Assembly (NCBI GenBank): GCA_963734955.1
Contig: CAVTJO010000011.1
Coordinates: forward strand, 248,001-312,000
Direction of reading: 5' to 3'
Source of the DNA: UBA11986 sp963734955
GTDB lineage: Bacteria; Bacteroidota; Ignavibacteria; UBA10030; UBA6906
DNA length: 64,000 bases
Below are positions 61,193-64,000 of this stretch, in pieces. Position 1 is the first letter of the stretch, and each line of letters begins with the position of its first letter. The position numbers were made by a program, and so were the translations under genes. The notes under the pieces are model-generated. The model did no database searches and had not been told where the DNA came from. It was given only the letters and a program-made list of their open reading frames with translations.

Positions 61193-62512
61193 ATGAACAT
61201 TCTTCGTAGCACACTCCTGTACCTGTGCTTCGCTCTTCCATCAATCGCACAGACGGATTCTCTCGCCACTTCCGCCACGCCATCATTCGTTATCGACACG
61301 ATTATTGTCTCCGGCAACGAGAAGACGGAGACCTACGTTATCCTTGACGAGATGACCATCAAGCCCGGCGATGTTGCCACACCCGAGCTTGTCGAATTCG
61401 ACAAGAACAGGATATACAGTCTCGGACTCTTTACACGGGTTGATCTTTATGAGGACACGCTCAAAGGCAAACGGTTCTTGCTTGTGGAGGTGAAGGAACG
61501 GTGGTACCTTCTTCCAATTCTTCTTGCCGGCTTCAGGGATGGTGATCCAAAGAAGCCGTACTTCGGTGGGGGCCTCATGGATTACAATTTCCGCGGAAAA
61601 AACCAGCGGGTGCGCGGGGCCATCGTGTTCGGATTTGATCCATCGATCGAATTCGGGTTCTCCAATCCACTCGTCAGCAGGGAGCCCAATCTTTATTTCT
61701 CCGGAAACCTGTCCTTCTCACGGGTGCGCAACAAGAGCAAGGTCGAGTCGGCAATTACAGGTGATTTTGACGAGGACCACTATGACTTCAATGCGACATT
61801 CGGCCACCGCTACACCCTTTTTGAGACGGCCGCATTTACTGCGGGCTTCACAGTTGTAAGAACCGGAGAATATCGTCCCGGGCGCACAGCATCAGCAACG
61901 GGGAAGGATGCGTTCATTTACGCGGTCTTGAGTTACGCCCGAGATTCAAGAGATTTACGGGAATATCCTTCCCTTGGCTCGTTGATAAGTCTGTACGTCA
62001 CCAAGAACGGCTTCGGCGAGGCCCAATTGAGCTTCACCCGTTTCGGGTTGGACTTGCGAAAGTACATTCCTCTGCCTTTGGATTTCACACTCGCCGCCCG
62101 GACCTACGGGACTTTTGCATCCGGAAAATTCATTCCGACGTATGCCCACGCGTATTTCGGCTACGGAGAGAAGATACGCGGATATTTCAAGGATGTGTTT
62201 GAAGGCGAGGACCTTCTCGGCGCCACGATAGAGTTGCATTGGCCGTTGTTGAAGGCACGGGTCATCGACTTCACGGCGATTTCCATCCCTCGGGAATTCT
62301 CTGTCTGGAGATTCGGCATCGGGCTTGCGTGTTTGCGGATGCAGGCTCGGTATGGTTCCGAGACCGAGCCTTTGACATTCAATTCGTTTGCATCAGGATA
62401 CGGAGGGGGAATTCACTTCCTTCTTCCGTACAGTTCGATCATGAGATTGGAGTATGCCTGGAACCAATTCGGGCATGGGCAGTTCATCCTGGACTTCAGG
62501 TCATCCATTTAA
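61193..62512 (+). CDS. Omp85-family outer-membrane protein with one POTRA domain
   Basis: A 439-residue protein. After a signal peptide (MNILRSTLLYLCFALPSIAQ) there is one POTRA-like repeat (IDTIIVSGNEKTETYVILDE to KGKRFLLVEVKER, about 35-105) and then a barrel with aromatic girdles (KPYFGGGLMDYNFRGKNQR) ending HGQFILDFRSSI. The single POTRA and short length differ from BamA (five POTRAs) and suggest a TamA- or patatin-linked type. Role in outer-membrane assembly is inferred from fold. Confidence 0.82.
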   Translation: MNILRSTLLYLCFALPSIAQTDSLATSATPSFVIDTIIVSGNEKTETYVILDEMTIKPGDVATPELVEFDKNRIYSLGLFTRVDLYEDTLKGKRFLLVEVKERWYLLPILLAGFRDGDPKKPYFGGGLMDYNFRGKNQRVRGAIVFGFDPSIEFGFSNPLVSREPNLYFSGNLSFSRVRNKSKVESAITGDFDEDHYDFNATFGHRYTLFETAAFTAGFTVVRTGEYRPGRTASATGKDAFIYAVLSYARDSRDLREYPSLGSLISLYVTKNGFGEAQLSFTRFGLDLRKYIPLPLDFTLAARTYGTFASGKFIPTYAHAYFGYGEKIRGYFKDVFEGEDLLGATIELHWPLLKARVIDFTAISIPREFSVWRFGIGLACLRMQARYGSETEPLTFNSFASGYGGGIHFLLPYSSIMRLEYAWNQFGHGQFILDFRSSI

Positions 62513-62555
62513 GGATCGATCACACGAATGTAGCACAGAGGCAACGTACAAACAA

Positions 62556-63263
62556 TTGGAATACTTCTTCACTCCTCCACATCTCATAGCATCGCACGAG
62601 CTGACCATCGACGGCGAGGAGTTCGTCCATCTCACTCACGTCATGCGAAAGAAACAAGGGGACAGTATCCGTGTTGTCAATGGTGTGGGGATAGCCTACG
62701 ATGCAACCATTGTTGAGATCAGCAAGCATATTGCCCGGTGCGAGATTTCAAACATTCACGCCCGGCTGAACGAGCCTGAGCTCGATGTCACAGTAGCGGT
62801 GGCAATCCTCAAAAATGCATCCAAGTTTGACTTTCTGGTTGAGAAGGTAACTGAGCTTGGGGTGAATACCATAATTCCGCTCATCACCGGGCGCACCATC
62901 CCCCGCCATGCAAAAACCGACCGCCTGAAGAAGCTGGCACTTGCCGCCATGAAGCAATCAGGGAGATGCGTGCTACCGACTGTAAGGGAGTTGACAGAAT
63001 TCCCGGAGTTTGTCCAGACATCACAACCGGGCAGCCTGAGGATCATCCCTCACGAACAAGTTGCAGCACCCACGCTTGCACTGGTCGTGAGAGGAAGAGA
63101 ATTCCAATCCGCTATCGTGTGTGTCGGTCCCGAGGGCGGCTTCACAGACAACGAGGTCGCACTCGCGCAAAGCGCGGGGTTCCTGCCGGTGTCCCTTGGA
63201 GCAAGAAGACTGAGGACGGAAACGGCAGCGATTATTGCCGCGGGACTTGTGCTTGAAAGGTAG
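62556..63263 (+). CDS. rsmE: 16S rRNA (uracil-1498-N3)-methyltransferase
   Basis: A 235-residue SPOUT-class methyltransferase. The knot motifs are clear: VCVGPEGGFTDNEV and LGARRLRTETAAI near the C-terminus, after a PUA-like N-terminal domain (EEFVHLTHVMRKKQGD). The start is TTG 62556 (EYFFTPPHL); no good ribosome site was found, and the longer ORF from 62454 overlaps the barrel gene. Confidence 0.88.
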   Translation: MEYFFTPPHLIASHELTIDGEEFVHLTHVMRKKQGDSIRVVNGVGIAYDATIVEISKHIARCEISNIHARLNEPELDVTVAVAILKNASKFDFLVEKVTELGVNTIIPLITGRTIPRHAKTDRLKKLALAAMKQSGRCVLPTVRELTEFPEFVQTSQPGSLRIIPHEQVAAPTLALVVRGREFQSAIVCVGPEGGFTDNEVALAQSAGFLPVSLGARRLRTETAAIIAAGLVLER

Positions 63264-63345
63264 ATAGCATGCCGCATCCGCAAGCTCATTCGAAGATGCT
63301 CATCCTGTCTGAACCTTGCCAGAGAAATGTTTCCCCTTGTCACAT

Positions 63346-64000
63346 TCAGAAATGCTTTCCGCCCGACAACGAACTCCTCCAGAGCTCGAATGCCAGCCAC
63401 CAGTCGATTGAGTTCCGCAGACGAATGTCTCCGTGGTAGTAGTATGCCTCTGTGGCATCCCGGATCTTTGACCCGTTGTACGCAGGCCAACCAACCACAG
63501 CTTGCGAATGAGCCGTATCGAGAACAAATTCCTGAATATGTGAAAGAAGTTGATCCGCGGCTGAATCAACAAATCGCTTGCCGAACCTGGACTTGATTCT
63601 CGTCACTAGTAACGCTGATGGCGTGGATAAACCAAACGGGTAGGTCGATCCAGATTTGACCAAGGGAATTGTCGCAAGCATCCGACTACTGCTGCGAATG
63701 ATATCCCGATAGAACTCTCCATTGCTTCTCAAACGTACCTTCGCTGCAAACACTGCCCTCAGAAACGACGGTTGAACGAGTGGCATAAAATTAACGACGT
63801 CTCCATCAAGCCTCGCTTGTTCCGGCGCACCATAGTTCGGAATCCGAGTTCGAACGGCAAGCAGATCAGCACAGTTTTCCACACCAATCTCTTTCGCAGA
63901 CGGAAGCAAACTCAGTGCTTGTTCCAAACTATGATGAGCACCGCACGTCAGGCTGGCCATGAAATCCTGAGCAAACATATCCCCTCGATCGACGCGCAGC
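63346..64000 (-). CDS. C-terminal part of an asparagine-synthase-like protein (partial)
   Basis: The frame is open to the right edge (218 residues visible). It has RTRIPNYGAPEQARLDGDVVN and FMPLVQPSFLRAVFAAKVRLR, resembling the C-terminal region of asparagine-synthase-related proteins found near polysaccharide clusters, where an R/N-rich segment precedes the FxPFxxxxLL element. The glutaminase and ATP-pyrophosphatase sites are not visible. Identification is moderate. It converges with rsmE. Confidence 0.45.
   Translation of the reverse strand, partial: LRVDRGDMFAQDFMASLTCGAHHSLEQALSLLPSAKEIGVENCADLLAVRTRIPNYGAPEQARLDGDVVNFMPLVQPSFLRAVFAAKVRLRSNGEFYRDIIRSSSRMLATIPLVKSGSTYPFGLSTPSALLVTRIKSRFGKRFVDSAADQLLSHIQEFVLDTAHSQAVVGWPAYNGSKIRDATEAYYYHGDIRLRNSIDWWLAFELWRSSLSGGKHF

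Noticed and set aside
1..64000. tRNA genes, rRNA genes, CRISPR arrays, insertion sequences
   Set aside because: I looked for T-loop motifs, array-like repeats, transposase motifs and terminal repeats and saw none that held up; a covariance-model search was not possible.

Overview
This 64 kb window is a gene-dense bacterial chromosome segment of moderately high GC (roughly mid-50s percent by eye). Gene content points to the Bacteroidota/Chlorobiota/Ignavibacteriota assemblage: a PUR-alpha-like DUF3276 protein, two exported proteins ending in FlgD/type-IX-like C-terminal modules, a PorZ-like double propeller, a type 2 IPP isomerase, a bifunctional phosphoglucose/phosphomannose isomerase, and Omp85-type barrels. 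Recognisable promoters are TTGnnn-N17-TATATT-like and do not resemble the classic Bacteroidetes -33/-7 signal. That favours an Ignavibacteria/Chlorobi-side lineage. This placement is inferred from gene families, not from a marker-gene tree.

Layout, left to right. (1) 1-6.1 kb: tail of a BatA-like membrane protein, hflX, an inositol-phosphatase gene, then a minus-strand run: CBS protein, membrane-anchored 2Fe-2S ferredoxin, pyrimidine-nucleoside phosphorylase, HAD phosphatase, NUDIX hydrolase and a small zinc-ribbon-like protein. (2) 6.1-15.7 kb: pyrE (frameshifted), a small barrel protein, an NAD-binding reductase, a divergent deformylase, two methyltransferases, glnD-murI, STAS and DUF421. 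(3) 15.7-27.1 kb: PSMA-like M28 peptidase, thioredoxin/TPR protein (frameshifted), GNAT, then a signalling block with three receiver-only regulators, a 7TM-PAS hybrid kinase and a 1139-residue exported CARDB/lamin-tail protein. (4) 27.2-37.3 kb: metK-ahcY, nucleotidyltransferase, and an operon of fni, polyprenyl synthase (frameshifted), HPr, Enzyme I and the sugar-phosphate isomerase, followed by a small pocket of unrecognised genes including a RuvC-like one. (5) 37.4-49.6 kb: a coupled envelope operon (metallopeptidase/propeller/barrel fusion, BamB-like lipoprotein, PEGA protein), Crp, PHP, ribH, PorZ-like protein (frameshifted), PUR protein and two glycosyltransferases. (6) 49.7-58.2 kb: a complete yceD-rpmF-plsX-fabH-fabD-fabG-fabG-acpP-fabF-rnc operon carrying an extra DUF3109-like gene. 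(7) 58.2-64 kb: gcvP, an Omp85/POTRA protein, rsmE and the C-terminal part of an asparagine-synthase-like gene.

Five conserved genes (pyrE, the thioredoxin/TPR gene, the polyprenyl synthase, the PorZ-like gene and the second fabG) each show one reading-frame break with intact homologous sequence on both sides. Several should be essential or nearly so, so single-base errors in the assembly are the simplest explanation; genuine decay or recoding is less likely. No tRNA, rRNA, CRISPR array, insertion sequence or prophage was recognised. The least explained parts are the 36.2-37.3 kb pocket, the three-repeat CARDB/lamin-tail protein with EF-hand-like loops beside its own two-component genes, and the metalloprotease-barrel operon.
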